Made by a program: the position numbers and the translations under genes. DNA of 64,000 nucleotides, from the NCBI RefSeq assembly GCF_963576545.1, contig NC_083655.1, positions 1,962,922 to 2,026,921 of the forward strand. The letters run 5' to 3'. The stretch is from Limanda limanda (lineage: Eukaryota; Chordata; Actinopteri; Pleuronectiformes; Pleuronectidae). The notes under the pieces were generated by a model. The model saw only the letters and a program-made list of their open reading frames with translations. It was not told the origin of the DNA and searched no databases. This document shows positions 9,105-20,595 of the stretch, piece after piece. The number at the start of each line of letters is the position of its first letter. The stretch's first letter is position 1.

Positions 9105-12100
9105 CTGGATAAAGAATAAAACTTAACTGTAAATTAAACTGAGTTCATGTGTGAAAATAACAGACACATATTCATGTGAGCACAGACTCATAACATGGAA
9201 GATAAATATGAAATCAGACATGTTGGACTAAAAACGAGTCCTGATTCAGTACAAATAGATTATTTGGACCCGGTCTCTGTCCTGCAGATCAGTTTAGGAA
9301 ATCCAGAACTAAACTCAGTGTTTTAACAAGTAGCTGAATATTTAAAATGTCACAAATTAATGAATGAATAGATTCATGTTATGTATGAATTATGTTTAAT
9401 TAGAATTAAATGATAAATTGTGTATAAATGCTGTATTATAGATATGAGATCTACAAAAGTCAGTCAGTGAACTGACCTCAAAGTCTCCAGTCGACAGGTT
9501 GGACTCTGTAGAAAACCACACAGCTCCTTCACTGCTGAGTCCTGCAGCTTGTTGTCACTCAGATCCAGTTCTCTTAGATGAGAGGGGTTTGACCTCAGAG
9601 CTGAAGCCAGAGAAGAACAGCGGATCTTTGTCAGACTGCAGCTCTTCAACCTGGATAAAGAAATATGAATATTAGAATGTGTCCTCCTGTTGTTGTGGAT
9701 CGTCATCATGTCAACACAGACTCTCAACATGCTGCTGACCTCAGTCCAGTCTGTGACCTGAAGATAAATATCAGATCAGACATGTTGGACCATTGTTTCA
9801 TTCATCAGCTTCTTCTATGTGTGTTGGTCACTGAGCAGGTTTGTGTAATGTGTTTGTTTCTATACTTATCAACTGTCCAACGTGTTTCAATACGAATGTG
9901 TCTTATTTTGAAAACCTGAGGAGGACGAGTGCTCGGCCTCAGTCCACATGTTATTTACTGACACTTTCTCAGTGATCAGGAGCAGGTGAGTGCAGGTGAA
10001 TGGAGTTGATGAGGTGGACGTGACTGACAGGCTGGGTGAGGGACAGATGACTGAGGGACAGTGAGCAGAGCAGAACTGAGACAATTTAAATAAATAATGA
10101 CCCAATAAGAAAGAAAGTCTGGAAAGTGAAGAAGGATTTAAGGACCTCAGAGTCTCCAGTCGACAGTTTGGACTCTCCAGTCCAGAACACAGCAGCTTCA
10201 CTCCTGAATCCATCAGGTCATTGTTACTCAGATTAAGTTCTCTCAGATGTGAGGGGTCTGACTTCAGAGCTGAGGCCACGACTTCCCAGTGAGTCTCTGA
10301 GAGTTCATGACCACTGAGTCTGTAATTACAGAAAGTATCTGTTAGAATAAAATCAGAAAACACAACATGTTCATTCAGACTGACAGGGGAACTCTCTCTC
10401 ACACACACACACACACATACACAATCACACACACAGACTGATTGAACATCTTATTGATCATGTCTGGACTCACCGAGCCTTCCTGCAGTTCCTCACAGCT
10501 GGGATCAGTCTCTGTCGACCCTGGACTGATGTGTTGAACTTCTCCAGGTCCAACTCATCCAGAACCTTCTCTGACATCTGCAGCATGTAGGCCAGAGCTG
10601 AGCAGTGGATCTCAGAGAGTTTCTCCTCTGATCTGTTCCCTGACGTCAGGAACTGTTTCATCTGCTGATGAACTGAGTGGTCGTTCATCTCAGTCAGACA
10701 GTGGAAGATGTTGATGCTTCTGTCAGGTGAAATGTCATCACTCTTCATCTTCTTCAGGTTGTTGATGACTCTCTGGATGATCTTTGGATTGTTCTCTGTC
10801 CGACCCAGCAGGCCACCTAAGACTCTCTGGTTGGACTCCAGACTGAGGCCGTGAAGGAAGCGAACAAACAGGTCCAGATGACCATTTGTACTGTTGAGGG
10901 ATTTCTTCATGGTTTTCTTCAGGAGGTCACACAGGGAGAAGGTACTGTCTGTGTCCTCATATGTTCCCAAGAAGTTGTTGAGTTCTTCTGTGTTGAGTGT
11001 GTAACAGTGTAACATGTAGACTGCAGCCAGAAACTCCTGAACGCTCAGATGAACAAAGCAGTAGACTGATTTCTGGAAGATCACACACTCTCTTTTGAAG
11101 ATCTCAGTACAAACTCCTGAGTACACCGAGGCCTCTGTGACATTAAGACCACACTGCTCCAGATCTTCTTGGTAGAACATGATGTTTCCTTTCCTCAGAT
11201 GTTCAAACGCCAGCCTCCCCAGCTTCAGGAGAACGTCCCTGTCAGTCTCCGTCAGCTGCTGTGGACTCGTCTCATGTCCCTCACCGTACTTGTTGTTCTT
11301 CCTCTTTGTCTGAACCAGCAGGAATTGTGAGTACAGGCCGGTCAGGGTCTTGGGCAGCTCTCCTCTCTGGTCTGTGGTCAACATGTGCTCCAGAACTGTA
11401 GCACTGATCCAGCAGAAGATTGGGATTTGACACATGATGTGGAGGCTCCTGGACGTCTTGATGTGTGAGATGATTCTGCTGCTCAGCTCTTCATCACTGA
11501 ATCTTCTCCTGAAGTACTCCTCCTTCTGGGCCTCAGTGAAGCCTCGTATTTCTGTGACCCTGTCAACACATGCAGGAGGGATCTGATTGGCCGCCGCAGG
11601 TCTGGAGGTTATCCAGACAAGAGCCGAGGGAAGCAGATTCCCCTGGATGAGGTTTGTCAGCAGCACGTTGACTGATGACCTCTGTGTTACCTCAGACACA
11701 AGCTCCTTGTGGTTGAAGTCCAGAGAAGGTCTGCTTTCATCCAGGCCGTCAAAGATGAACAAAGGTTTACAGACAGCGAGCGTCTCTGCCGTGAGCTTCT
11801 GTAACGCTGGATGGAAAACACGGAGCAGCGTGAGGAGACTGTGCTGCTGGTCCTTCACCAGGTTCAGCTCCCTGAACGAAAGCACAGTCAGCAGATCCAC
11901 ATCCTGGTTTTCTAAACCCTCTGCCCAGTTCAGAGTGAACTTCTGCACCGAGAAGGTTTTTCCAACGCCAGCGATGCCGTTGGTCAGGACGACTCTGATG
12001 CTGCTCTGCTGGTCAGTGGAGGCTTTAAAGATGTCGTGGCACCTGATGGGAGTGTCGTGGAGGATCTTCTTCTTGGAAGCCGTCTCAAGCTGCCTCACCT

Positions 12101-13905
12101 CATGTTGAGTATTAACCTCTTCACTCAGTCCCTCTGTGATGTAGGGCTCAGTGTAGATCCTGTTGAGGAGGGTTCTACTTCCTGTTTCATCACTTCCTTC
12201 AGTCACATGTTCACATCTCGTCCTCAGTCTGAGCTTATGTTCATCTAAAACCTCCTGCAGACCACGATCTGCTGAAAGACAAGAAACAATGTCAGAGACA
12301 GAGAATCTGAGAATCTGCTGATTGTTTTCATCAGATACAGAAAAACTACAGAAAATAAAAGCTTTTTCACTTTGTGCTTTTCTAACATGTTAAATGTTGA
12401 TGCTGTATGAAGGAACAAAATAAAACCACATGTGCTGTTGTCAGAAGTGAAGACATCAGCAGACACATGTACAGTGCTGCTCTGACCGGCTGTCTGAGCT
12501 CCAGCTCCTGTTCTGGATCTTTGTCCACACTGGGGACACAAGGAGTCTCCTGAAGAACCAGACTGGTCCCAGTATGAGGTGATGCACTGTCTGCAGAACC
12601 AGTGTCCACAGCTGGTGGAGACTAGATCCTTCAGGACGTCCTGACACGAAGCACAGCAGGACGACTGCTCCTCCTCAGAAACATGACTCCTCCTCTTCCT
12701 CTCCCTGTGAAGACATTTCCTGATAACTCACATGTCACAGTCACAGGTTGTCATTACTTCTGTCAAGGAGGTTTTGTTTTCACCCAGTATGTTTGTGTGT
12801 TGGTTGGTTTGTTAGTGGGATTATAAAAAACAGATTACCAGTAAACTTGGTGAAAGGTTGTAATGTGAACCAGACAGGTTCAGAGGACTGTTTAGCAGTG
12901 TGTGGAACTTGGTGTGGATCCAAATCAAAATGAGTCTCTAGTAGATTTGAAAGTGGTTTCATAAGGAGCGTGTTGGTTCTTGGTGGAGGTCTGAGCTCTT
13001 TGAGTGATTCTGAGAGATTAGTCACCAACTTCAATGAAGCTGTGTCCTAATGCAGGGGCCACACTAGAGGAAACTATATCCTCTTCAGAGCAGGTCACAG
13101 TAGAAACAGTCTCTTACTCTGTGTGTGAGGGTCCAGGTTCATTACTGAAGTTTGGAGGAAGGTCTTTGAACCAGTCACTCTTCAGAGACAGACAGCTGGA
13201 CCCTGGAGACTCTGCTCTCAGTCTGTGGTCCTGACCTCTGCAAACACAAACATGTTTTTATTCAGAACACATCATTCACTGGTTCATTCTGTCAGGATTC
13301 AGTTTGGAGCTTCACATGTTTGTAGCAGGTCTCTTACTCTGTGTGTGAGGGTCCGGGTTCATTACTGAAGAATAGAAGAAGATCTTTGACCCAGTCACTC
13401 TTCAGAGACATACAGCTGGACCCTGGAGACTCTGCTCTCAGTCTGTGGTCCTGACCTCTGCAAACACAAACAGATTTTTATTCAGAACATATCATTCACT
13501 GGTTCATTCTCTGAGGATTCAGTTTGGAGTTTCACATGTTTGTAGCAGGTCTCTTACTCTGTGTGTGAGGGTCCAGGTTCTTTCCTGAAGTTTAGAGGAT
13601 ATTCTTTGGACATGTCACTCTTCAGAGACAGACAGCTGGACCATGGAGACTCTGCTCTCAGTCTGTGGTCCTGACCTCTGCAAACACAAACATGTTTTTA
13701 TTCAGAACACATCATTCACTGGTTCATTCTCTGAGGATTCAGTTTGGAGGTTCACATGTTTGTAGAAGGTCTCATACTTTCTGTGTGAGGGTCCAGGTTC
13801 TTTACTGAATAATAGAAGAAGATCTTTGAACCGGTCACTCTTCAGAGACACACAGCTGGACCCTGGAGACTCTGCTCTGTCCTCTTCCTCCTCATTACCA
13901 CTCAT
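8931..13905 (-). CDS. fish NLR (RING-FISNA-NACHT-LRR, NLRC3-like)
   Basis: This is a member of the large teleost NLR-C family, cytosolic pattern-recognition or inflammasome-type ATPases. Nine exons are seen: start exon 13778-13905, three 120-bp repeat exons, a RING exon ending at 12714, the big FISNA-NACHT exon 10474-12271, and LRR exons 10146-10319, 9477-9650 and 8931-9104. NACHT motifs are visible: Walker A GIAGVGKT, Walker [11 protein letters not shown], and ITSRP. FISNA shows the typical YITEG and EVRQLE. All recognised exons are open and phase-compatible except for the uncertain RING exon donor and last exon. No B30.2 domain is seen before the duplicated 3' flank. It is likely a real gene, but such genes are often polymorphic or decayed. 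Confidence 0.8.
9477..9650 (-). CDS. NLR LRR exon (174 bp)
   Basis: Same length, phase and pattern as its neighbours: [20 protein letters not shown], then [19 protein letters not shown]. Confidence 0.85.
10146..10319 (-). CDS. NLR LRR exon (174 bp)
   Basis: First LRR exon after NACHT, with [18 protein letters not shown] and a [16 protein letters not shown] repeat. The acceptor is attacag and the donor is gtcctt. Confidence 0.85.
10474..12271 (-). CDS. NLR FISNA-NACHT exon (1,798 bp)
   Basis: The exon starts after a tandem acceptor ctttcagcag and reads [10 protein letters not shown] and CEHVTEG before the FISNA segment. The NACHT ATPase core follows, with GIAGVGKT near the first quarter, [12 protein letters not shown], and VWITSRPAA. 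Then come winged-helix/helical parts including [15 protein letters not shown]. It ends NCRKAR at donor gtgagt. The open frame is intact over the whole exon. The methionine at 12206 is internal; the exon extends further upstream. Confidence 0.88.
12440..12714 (-). CDS. NLR RING-finger exon (3' limit uncertain)
   Basis: The exon encodes a RING-type zinc finger, [10 protein letters not shown], then [10 protein letters not shown] and CPQCG: the C-x2-C ... C-x-H-x2-C-x2-C ... C-x2-C pattern found in many fish NLR-C proteins ahead of FISNA. The acceptor is ttcacag, and its first base completes a glutamate codon with the previous exon. The donor is not certain: phase-1 choices exist near 12497 and near 12430. 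Some ubiquitin-ligase function is possible but not shown. Confidence 0.75.
12755..13020. repeat. dispersed teleost repeat in NLR intron
   Basis: The segment from tctgtcaaggaggttttgtt through ggaacttggtgtggatcc to tggtggaggtctgagctct belongs to the same dispersed family as 5740-5995. It sits in the intron between the RING and 120-bp exons. Confidence 0.5.
13118..13237 (-). CDS. NLR N-terminal repeat exon (120 bp)
   Basis: Third of three 120-bp symmetric exons, with [16 protein letters not shown] and EPGPSHTE. The acceptor is tttgcag and the donor is gtaaga. This short motif is typical of fish NLR-C N-termini. Confidence 0.75.
13338..13457 (-). CDS. NLR N-terminal repeat exon (120 bp)
   Basis: Tandem duplicate of the flanking 120-bp exons, including the intron. 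It reads [20 protein letters not shown] and EPGPSHTE. Confidence 0.75.
13558..13677 (-). CDS. NLR N-terminal repeat exon (120 bp)
   Basis: Tandem duplicate with [18 protein letters not shown] and EPGPSHTE. The frame is open and the exon is symmetric, so it can be skipped or repeated without a frameshift. Confidence 0.75.
13778..13905 (-). CDS. NLR start exon
   Basis: It begins [17 protein letters not shown] and carries the same SLKSD..KDL motif as the repeat exons. The donor is gtatga. It is the most upstream open segment with an in-phase ATG. Confidence 0.7.
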
Positions 13906-13968
13906 CTTCAGTCTGAGAGGAAAAACACTGTGAGCTCAAAGGAACCAGGACAAACCAATCCGTTCAAG

Positions 13969-13970
<2 letters not shown>

Positions 13971-14027
<57 letters not shown>
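13971..14027. repeat. (CA)n microsatellite
   Basis: A pure CA run just upstream of the NLR start exon. Confidence 0.95.
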
Positions 14028-14031
<4 letters not shown>

Positions 14032-14900
14032 TGGAGTTATACAACTTTATCTGTTCAATGCACAATATTCACATTAATATTAATTAATATTTACAGCTTC
14101 TGTTCAATCTTTATCTTCTCAGTTCATCAATGTTCTGCAGAATTCTGCTACTGCAGCACAATGTTTTTCACAAAGGCTTTGACTTGAATATGGTCGTAAA
14201 TATGAATATTACCTTGTATATAAGTACATATTGAACATTATTTCTCCAGCTGTCAGTCACTCACTTCCATAGTGTGTGATAAGGACTGAACTCTGTGTGT
14301 CTGTAGGAGTGAGACATGTGACCTCAGGAGGCCTCAAGGAGTTTGGATGAAAACTTCAATCAACCACTCGATTATTCAGCCAGTTGCAGCCATTTTAATT
14401 AAGTACGTAGATATTATAAGTTAATATAATATATTTCTCAAAGGATGCATGAGTTGTTCTATTGTACAAGAACAATAATAAAGTGACCTTTCATGTAATA
14501 TTGTTTTATGTCATTTATTTATTTTCAATAAAAAAATACTTTTGCAACTCAAGCATTTCCTAATCTACACTCAGACCAATCAACTACATTAAAGTTAATC
14601 AATACAAGCTTGTAAAAGTTCATGTGTCCTGAAACCACCTGCCATAAAGAGAAGGAAACTCAACATCTAGTATCATGTTCACGTCATAAAGGCTGGAAAT
14701 GAATTACAGAACTTTATAGACAGTAACACTGAGAGCACATCAGTCAGCAGCTTGAAGCAGCACTCTGTATCTCCACTCAGTTCTATGGCTTTGTGCCCAA
14801 ATGAAGGTCAAACACAAGCTCTTCAGCTTTATATTCACTTTAAAACTCATAACTGCATATATAGTGTTGTTATCGTGTAGAGATGAAGCTGTTTTAGATT

Positions 14901-14979
<79 letters not shown>

Positions 14980-15748
14980 CTGGCTCTGCAGGTCGATGTC
15001 CTCACACCTCAGCCAGTGAGTCCAGAGCTTTACTGGGATCCACAGTGAAGACTCTCCACTGGTTGGTGACCACTGCTGTAACGTATGATGGTGAAAACAC
15101 GTTGTGTTATTAAACACTTGATGAACAGATGAAGATAAAAAGTGAAACTGTGAGTTAACTCTGTTAATTATTCCTTTGAAGTCTCTTTGATCCAGACCTG
15201 CTGTTCACATCTGTCTCTGGGATCCGATCACATGACGTCTGTCACCAGGTGTGAACTGACAAACTTAGAGTCATGTGATCAGCAGACGGATGTTAACAGC
15301 AGGTGTGAGAGTGAGACAGGAAAACTTTCAGAAAGTTGTGTTCACACTCACCTGCTCACTTTCCTTCCTTCTGCTCGTCCAGGTGAAAATGGAGTCTGAC
15401 CGCTCCCTGTTCTCAGGCTCCGCCTCCCTGTGGAACCAGTTCACTCTTGAAAACAACCAGTTCAAAGTCCAGTTCATACCCATGAAGATGAACTGGTTCA
15501 CAGTTCATGTTTTATTGTGATGTTATGATGTAGATAACAAACTTAGGATCATGTATTCAGTTAATAATGGACGGTGTGGGATCCTGAATCCAGATGTTCA
15601 CTTTAACACTGAGTCCTGACTGGGAGCGTCTCCTGGGACTGAGCCGGACAATGTTCACTGGTCCTTTGTCATGATGTTTAAATGAGTCTCATAAACTGTG
15701 GAATCAAACCATCACTGAGTTCCTTCATGTTCTGATCCTGGTCACTAC
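14028..15748. other. no gene seen; (TA)n(TG)n at 14901-14976
   Basis: AT-rich intergenic sequence with a compound TA/TG microsatellite. From about 15600 it resembles 51880-52030, a diverged duplicate that lacks the following L2 fragment. No coding exon is supported. Confidence 0.5.
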
Positions 15749-16591
15749 TGGGGTCCCTCAAGGTTCGGTCCTGGGTCCTCTCCTCTTTTCTTTGTACACC
15801 AACACTCTCGGCTCTGTCATTCACTCACATGGCTTTTCCTACCATAGCTATGCTGATGACACCCAACTAATCCTGTCTTTTCCCCGATCAGAAACACAGG
15901 TAGCAGCACGAATCTCTGCCTGTCTGACTGACATCTCTCAGTGGATGACCGCTCACCACCTGAAGATTATCCTTGACAAGACTGAACTACTTTTCCTTCC
16001 AGGGACAAACTCTCCCACCCATGACCTGACTATTAACTTTGACAACTCCGTGCTGACCCCCACTCAGACTTCTAGGAACCTGGGTGTGACACTCGACTGC
16101 CAACTCTCCCTTTCTGCCAACATTCGTTATCAGGTCCAGTTTACATCCAGGACATGGTCAAACACTACACACCAGCACGTTCACTGCGCTCTGCTTCAGC
16201 TAAACGACTCGTTGCTCCTTCACTGCTAAACACTCATCAAAATCACGACTGTTTGCTGTCCTAGCTCCTAAATGGTGGAATGAGCTCCCACTCGACATCC
16301 GGACATCTGAAAGTTTACACATCTTTCGCCGAAAACTAAAAACACACCTCTTCCGACTGTACCTTGAATAAAAAAAAAAAAAACTTACCACTTTTGAAAC
16401 TAACACTTTGGTAGCACTAAAATGTCACTTACTTATAGCACTTTGTAGTTTTGCTTTATTTCGAAGAAATTTTACTGTCTTGATTCTTGTTGTTCTTGGT
16501 TTGTACCCTCAGGGTTGAATGCACTTATTGTAAGTTGCTTTGGATAAAAGCGTCAGCTAAATGAAATGTAATGTAATGTAATGAAATGTAA
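15749..16591 (+). mobile_element. 5'-truncated L2-type LINE fragment
   Basis: It starts inside reverse transcriptase with [16 protein letters not shown] and the catalytic YADDTQL motif, then [13 protein letters not shown] and RNLGVTLD. The frame breaks after about 16230. The 3' end carries the typical fish L2 tail (gctttggataaaagcgtc, then ATGTA-type repeats). The related segment at about 52030 lacks it (gataactagtgatgaggg), marking the insertion point. The coding part is a pseudogene. Confidence 0.8.
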
Positions 16592-17300
16592 TGATGAGTG
16601 TGTCTTAGTCCAAGTGAGAGCAGAGAGGAGGAGGACACAGAAGCTGCAGCTCGGTGGACCAGAGAGAAACTTAGCGGCTGCTTCAAGTGGACGGACTCTG
16701 CTCCTCTCCCATTATCTCAAGGTGGGAGGGACTGGGAGTGGGTGGGGGCGGGGCCTGTGGGGGTATTTTACAGGACATTCATTTTGCCGACACAGGAGAG
16801 AAAGTTATAAAATCATAGTAAAAAATCTAAACTACACCAGAGCAGCTTTTTTCAAACATAGGAGACGATTTAAATGTGAAGTGATTTGACGGCTCCCACA
16901 GGGAAGTGAAGCCAAAACATCTGGATCGCCCCCTAGTGGCCAGCTGCAGTATAGGTCATTAACCCCTCCTCCTCCATGTTAGTAGATGGAAGATGGACTA
17001 AAGTAAAACGTTAAATAAATGTTTGTCAAAGATGGTTTCCTTTCATTTCGTTCTCATGTCACTGATGTTTGTTCAAGTGTTTCTGATCAGTTTGGTTTGA
17101 ATCAGTTATTTGATGATATAAAAACAGGCTGAGACGTGATGATTGACAGCTGAGGCTGGCTCCTGATTGGTCAGGTGGGCGTATACATGACGTCACCAGT
17201 GCTCGATGACAGCAGTCGTATCCGGTCGTGTCGTCCATGTTGATACAGTCATTGATGTGAACATAGAGACGTCAGAACAAGGTGTTGAAGCTCTGGACTG
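16592..17300. other. no gene seen; CRE/CCAAT promoter-like part near 17160-17230
   Basis: The first half matches 52050-52110 and includes a dispersed fragment with cgccccctagtggccagctg. At 17157-17215 there are gattgg (an inverted CCAAT box) and tgacgtca (a CRE), suggesting the 5' end of a gene on the + strand. Confidence 0.35.
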
Positions 17301-17303
17301 TAG

Positions 17304-17405
17304 ATGAAGATGGATGAGGCGTCTCCATCAGAGCCTCGGAGTGATCATCTGAACGAGGAGCAGGAGGATCCACACGTGATGCAGCAGCTGCTCACGGCTC
17401 ATTAA
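17304..17405 (+). CDS. 33-codon ORF, possible truncated first exon
   Basis: A short acidic peptide starts MKMDEASPSEPRSDHLNEEQ and ends at a TAA just before the duplicated block begins (about 17415). CRE and CCAAT elements lie upstream. I do not recognise the protein. It may be the 5' end of a gene cut by the block, or chance. Confidence 0.25.
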   Translation: MKMDEASPSEPRSDHLNEEQEDPHVMQQLLTAH

Positions 17406-17414
17406 CGACTTTGT

Positions 17415-18598
17415 TCCACGCTCACACAAAAACAAAGTGTCATGTGATGCGTGACGTCACAAACACACACAGATTAGTAATTCACGATTAAAACGTCAAA
17501 CATCTCATCAAAGGAACTTTATTTGTTCATTTATTATCTACGTTACACTTCTTCAGCCACAGCTCCGTTCTGGACTGGTTGTGAGAGCGGTGGTTTGGAA
17601 ATAACACCATGTGCATTTAAAGAGAAGTAAATATAACCTGATGAAAACATGATCAATATTCCTTGTGCTCTGATTCACAGTTTCAGACTCGTTAAGAAGA
17701 AACACACCTCTGTTGACAAGTCGTCTGTTTTTATTTCTTACATATGTAACACGGCAATAATCGTATGGAAAAGAACATAACTGAGGGATACATCATTTGA
17801 AATCAAATGTAAATAAACTTAGTATAATCCGTCATCACACACACACTAAATCAGAAACTTAACACTGGTGACATTAGAAGAAAAAGAAGCTTAATGCAGG
17901 AAAATAAACGTTTTTTTAAATGCCATCAAAAACCAACACAGTAAACATGTGAATACTCAGTAAATGATATTCTACTGCATCTAGTATTTATGAAATAATC
18001 AAACATACAAAAGGAAAAAGACTCTCCGGCTAAAATGACGTCTCACGGCTGACGGAGGTTTTACTCAGTACGAGACTGGGATGCAAATCCACACAGCAAG
18101 ACAACAGAGACAGAAAACACTTGGATGTACTGGACACATACAAGTACATGAGTCAAATACTTCTGTCCAGAACTTAGACGGGAGCCGTGTATCAAAATAC
18201 TCTGAGACGTACGGAGACCTGGAGGCCGGACGTCCTCACACAGTCTGTTCACACTCCAGAAACTGTCTCTGTCTGGAGGAGACAATCATTTCCACACTAA
18301 GTCTTGTGATGTCCTGTAGTTTTCTCTTTGTCAATCATCAGATAAAAACGATTGTCTCTTCTCACTCCTCTGCTGCTGAAGCCTCAAAACTCTTTAAGAA
18401 CATATAACACAAATAAATATTCTTGTTTCAGAAATGTTCGTAAGTTAGACAGATGTCTCACTCTGCTCCGGTTTACCTCAAACATGTGTTGAGGGAGAGA
18501 AAGAGGTTAAATGAAACCTGAACCTGAGCTAAACACAAACTTAAACTCACCTGAACTAAAACTTAACTAAACCTAAACTTGAAACCACGTAGTTAATG
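17415..18598. repeat. duplicated block, copy 2
   Basis: Diverged copy of 6453-7935, lacking part of its middle. Its right edge coincides with the point where the klhl15 reading frame is lost. Confidence 0.7.
17543..17637 (-). CDS. candidate terminal exon, copy 2
   Basis: Same 95-bp segment as 6579-6673: acceptor, open frame and TAA are all kept, and the end reads VQNGAVAEEV. The protein is not recognised. Confidence 0.3.
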
Positions 18599-19042
18599 AG
18601 GGTCCCTCTCCCTCATGTCTGCTGTGAACATCACCCGCAAATAGTCGCTCTGTGTGGCCAGAAGCGCCTTGTGGGCCTGCAGGAGAAATAAGAAGCAAAG
18701 TAATACATGAACCTAATGAGCATAGACATACATATACATGTAATAATCCAGTAGAAGTTTCCTCACATCCAGCGCTTTCGTATTTTCAAGTCTGATCTTA
18801 AAACTACTTTTCTGAACACGTGAGTGATGACTGGTGATATGTAATGTTTGATCCTGGATTCAACACAACGCATCACACAGGTTTGTGCGTCTTCAGCCTC
18901 ACTTGTGTACCTGGAAGTGATGCTCCTCTATCAGCAGCGTGACGTCCAGCAGCAAACGCTCCTCGTACAGCGCCCGGAAGCCGGACGACACACTCCCATC
19001 ATGCACCTGGGACAGGTACACCTCCACATCCGCCCCCGACAT
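18593..19042 (-). pseudogene. klhl15: klhl15 5' fragment
   Basis: Two exons match the start of KLHL15, a BTB-BACK-Kelch adaptor of CUL3 ubiquitin ligase. Exon 18911-19042 reads from ATG: MSGADVEVYLSQVHDGSVSS, then GFRALYEE and LLLDVTLLIE. Exon 18593-18676 reads AHKALLATQSDYLRVMFTAD, then MRERD, the BTB core. The frame then runs into PH and TAA, exactly where the duplicated block (17415-18598) begins. The rest of the BTB, BACK and all six Kelch repeats are absent. An upstream non-coding exon and CCAAT boxes are present, so this is a real gene 5' end cut off, not a processed copy. Confidence 0.8.
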
Positions 19043-19237
19043 AACACACCTGAGGGAATGAATGAGAGACAGTGAGTGAGACTCTTTGCTGACACACAGT
19101 CAGATTAGTGGAAGAGAAAGAGAGAGAAAATCCTTAGAACACACTCACACACAAATCTGGGAGAAAGGATAAAAACACAAGAAACATAAACACGTTTCAA
19201 ATGTGAATGTACACAAACACACACACAGCACACTCAC

Positions 19238-19290
19238 CTCTGATTGGCCACGGGCATGTCAGTGGGGGTTGTCCGAGCCAATCAGAGGAC
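19238..19290 (-). promoter_or_regulatory. klhl15 5' exon donor and two CCAAT boxes
   Basis: On the minus strand a donor (cagag then gtgagtg) ends an upstream non-coding exon at 19238. Two CCAAT boxes face each other: ccaatca on the minus strand at 19241-19247 and ccaatcag on the plus strand at 19278-19285. This fits a promoter region of the klhl15 fragment. Confidence 0.4.
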
Positions 19291-19299
19291 AGTGCTCCT

Positions 19300-20595
19300 T
19301 GTGTCCAGTAGATCCTAACAAAGTCCCTTTGCTGTGCGTCAATCACTTGAACGACAAAACAACACAACCACCACGTTAAAGCATGAACGTCTCCTGGAGA
19401 AACGTTTATTTATCTCCAAAAGAAGAACTTCTGCAAACTTCTCATAGCTTCCACCACGACACCCACACATCACCACGTTCACACCTGTCTACACACACCT
19501 CCGGTCACATTGTGTAGTTCAACAGAGGAAAGTAAGCAATTTGTTCACTTCTCATATTTTTGATCAGTAAATTCATGATGGTTACGTTCCTGGTCTCGTT
19601 GTGAAAGTAAATATTATAAATCGTTACGGGTTAGAGGATTGTTTGAGTTCACTTGTTACAACATTGTGCTCTTAGAATATCTGACAGCTGGATCACTCAC
19701 CTTATTCCCCATTGTGTTTATAAACTGTCAATTTTCCCAGAGCTTGAAAATCTTCCTACAATTTCTCCTTTTGTCAAAAGAGAATTAAATAACAATCACA
19801 GATGACAAAGAAAAGCACCAACTGAAAAATCGTTGCTCCTCTATTCATGAAAAAGACGTCAGAGGAGTCAAAGATTAACAGTCAGGTTGTAAGAAGGAAA
19901 CTAATTTAAGTTATCGTCTGAATTGTCTGTGAACACAAATCCTGCTTCAGCCCTAAGTTGTGTGTTTAAAGATTTCATGTTCAAAGAAGAATCTCCATCA
20001 CTTCCTTCAGAAGCAGGTTCAGATCATCCAGATTACCTGTCGTCTGACTCCTCCTGTTTTAACACATTTATTGGTAATTTATTCTGAAGGGCTGGCTTTC
20101 TAGAGTTCAAAGATTGCTTGTTCTAGCAGAGGAGAGATGGAACCTGGAGGTGAGGAGGACTCAGTGTGTTTCTGAAGAACACTCCAGCAGAACGATGGCT
20201 GACGAGCCGTCCCCATGTACACAGGGCTGGAGGGAAGCCGCTGTGTGAGGGCGTGCATGAGGAGTCAGAGGATGATGAGGCAAAGCCGACAGTTTGAGGC
20301 GCTTCAGGTGGAAGATGGAAAGTCTCCAGAGGGGGAATCGTACCTTTTGGAGCCCGGGCGAAGGATCCCAGGCTGTGATGGCTGAGAGCTAAGGGGCCGC
20401 TCGCATCTCCTGTGTTTGTGTTTCCCTGGTTCTACACCGAGGAGACAGGAAACAGATCTGTGAGACACTGGAGGACGAGCAGAGACCAACAACATCACAG
20501 CAAACGCACAAACATCAGCTGGACGACACAACAAGGACAGCCGGAGACACGTGAACATCACATTCTACTTCATACACATCTACAGTCGTCTAAGG
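19300..20595. other. no gene seen
   Basis: Non-repetitive intergenic sequence. Short open frames around 20160-20560 show no recognisable motif or splice structure. Confidence 0.5.

Noticed and set aside
11587..12108. + strand ORF of 173 codons
   Set aside because: Antisense shadow of the intact NACHT exon.
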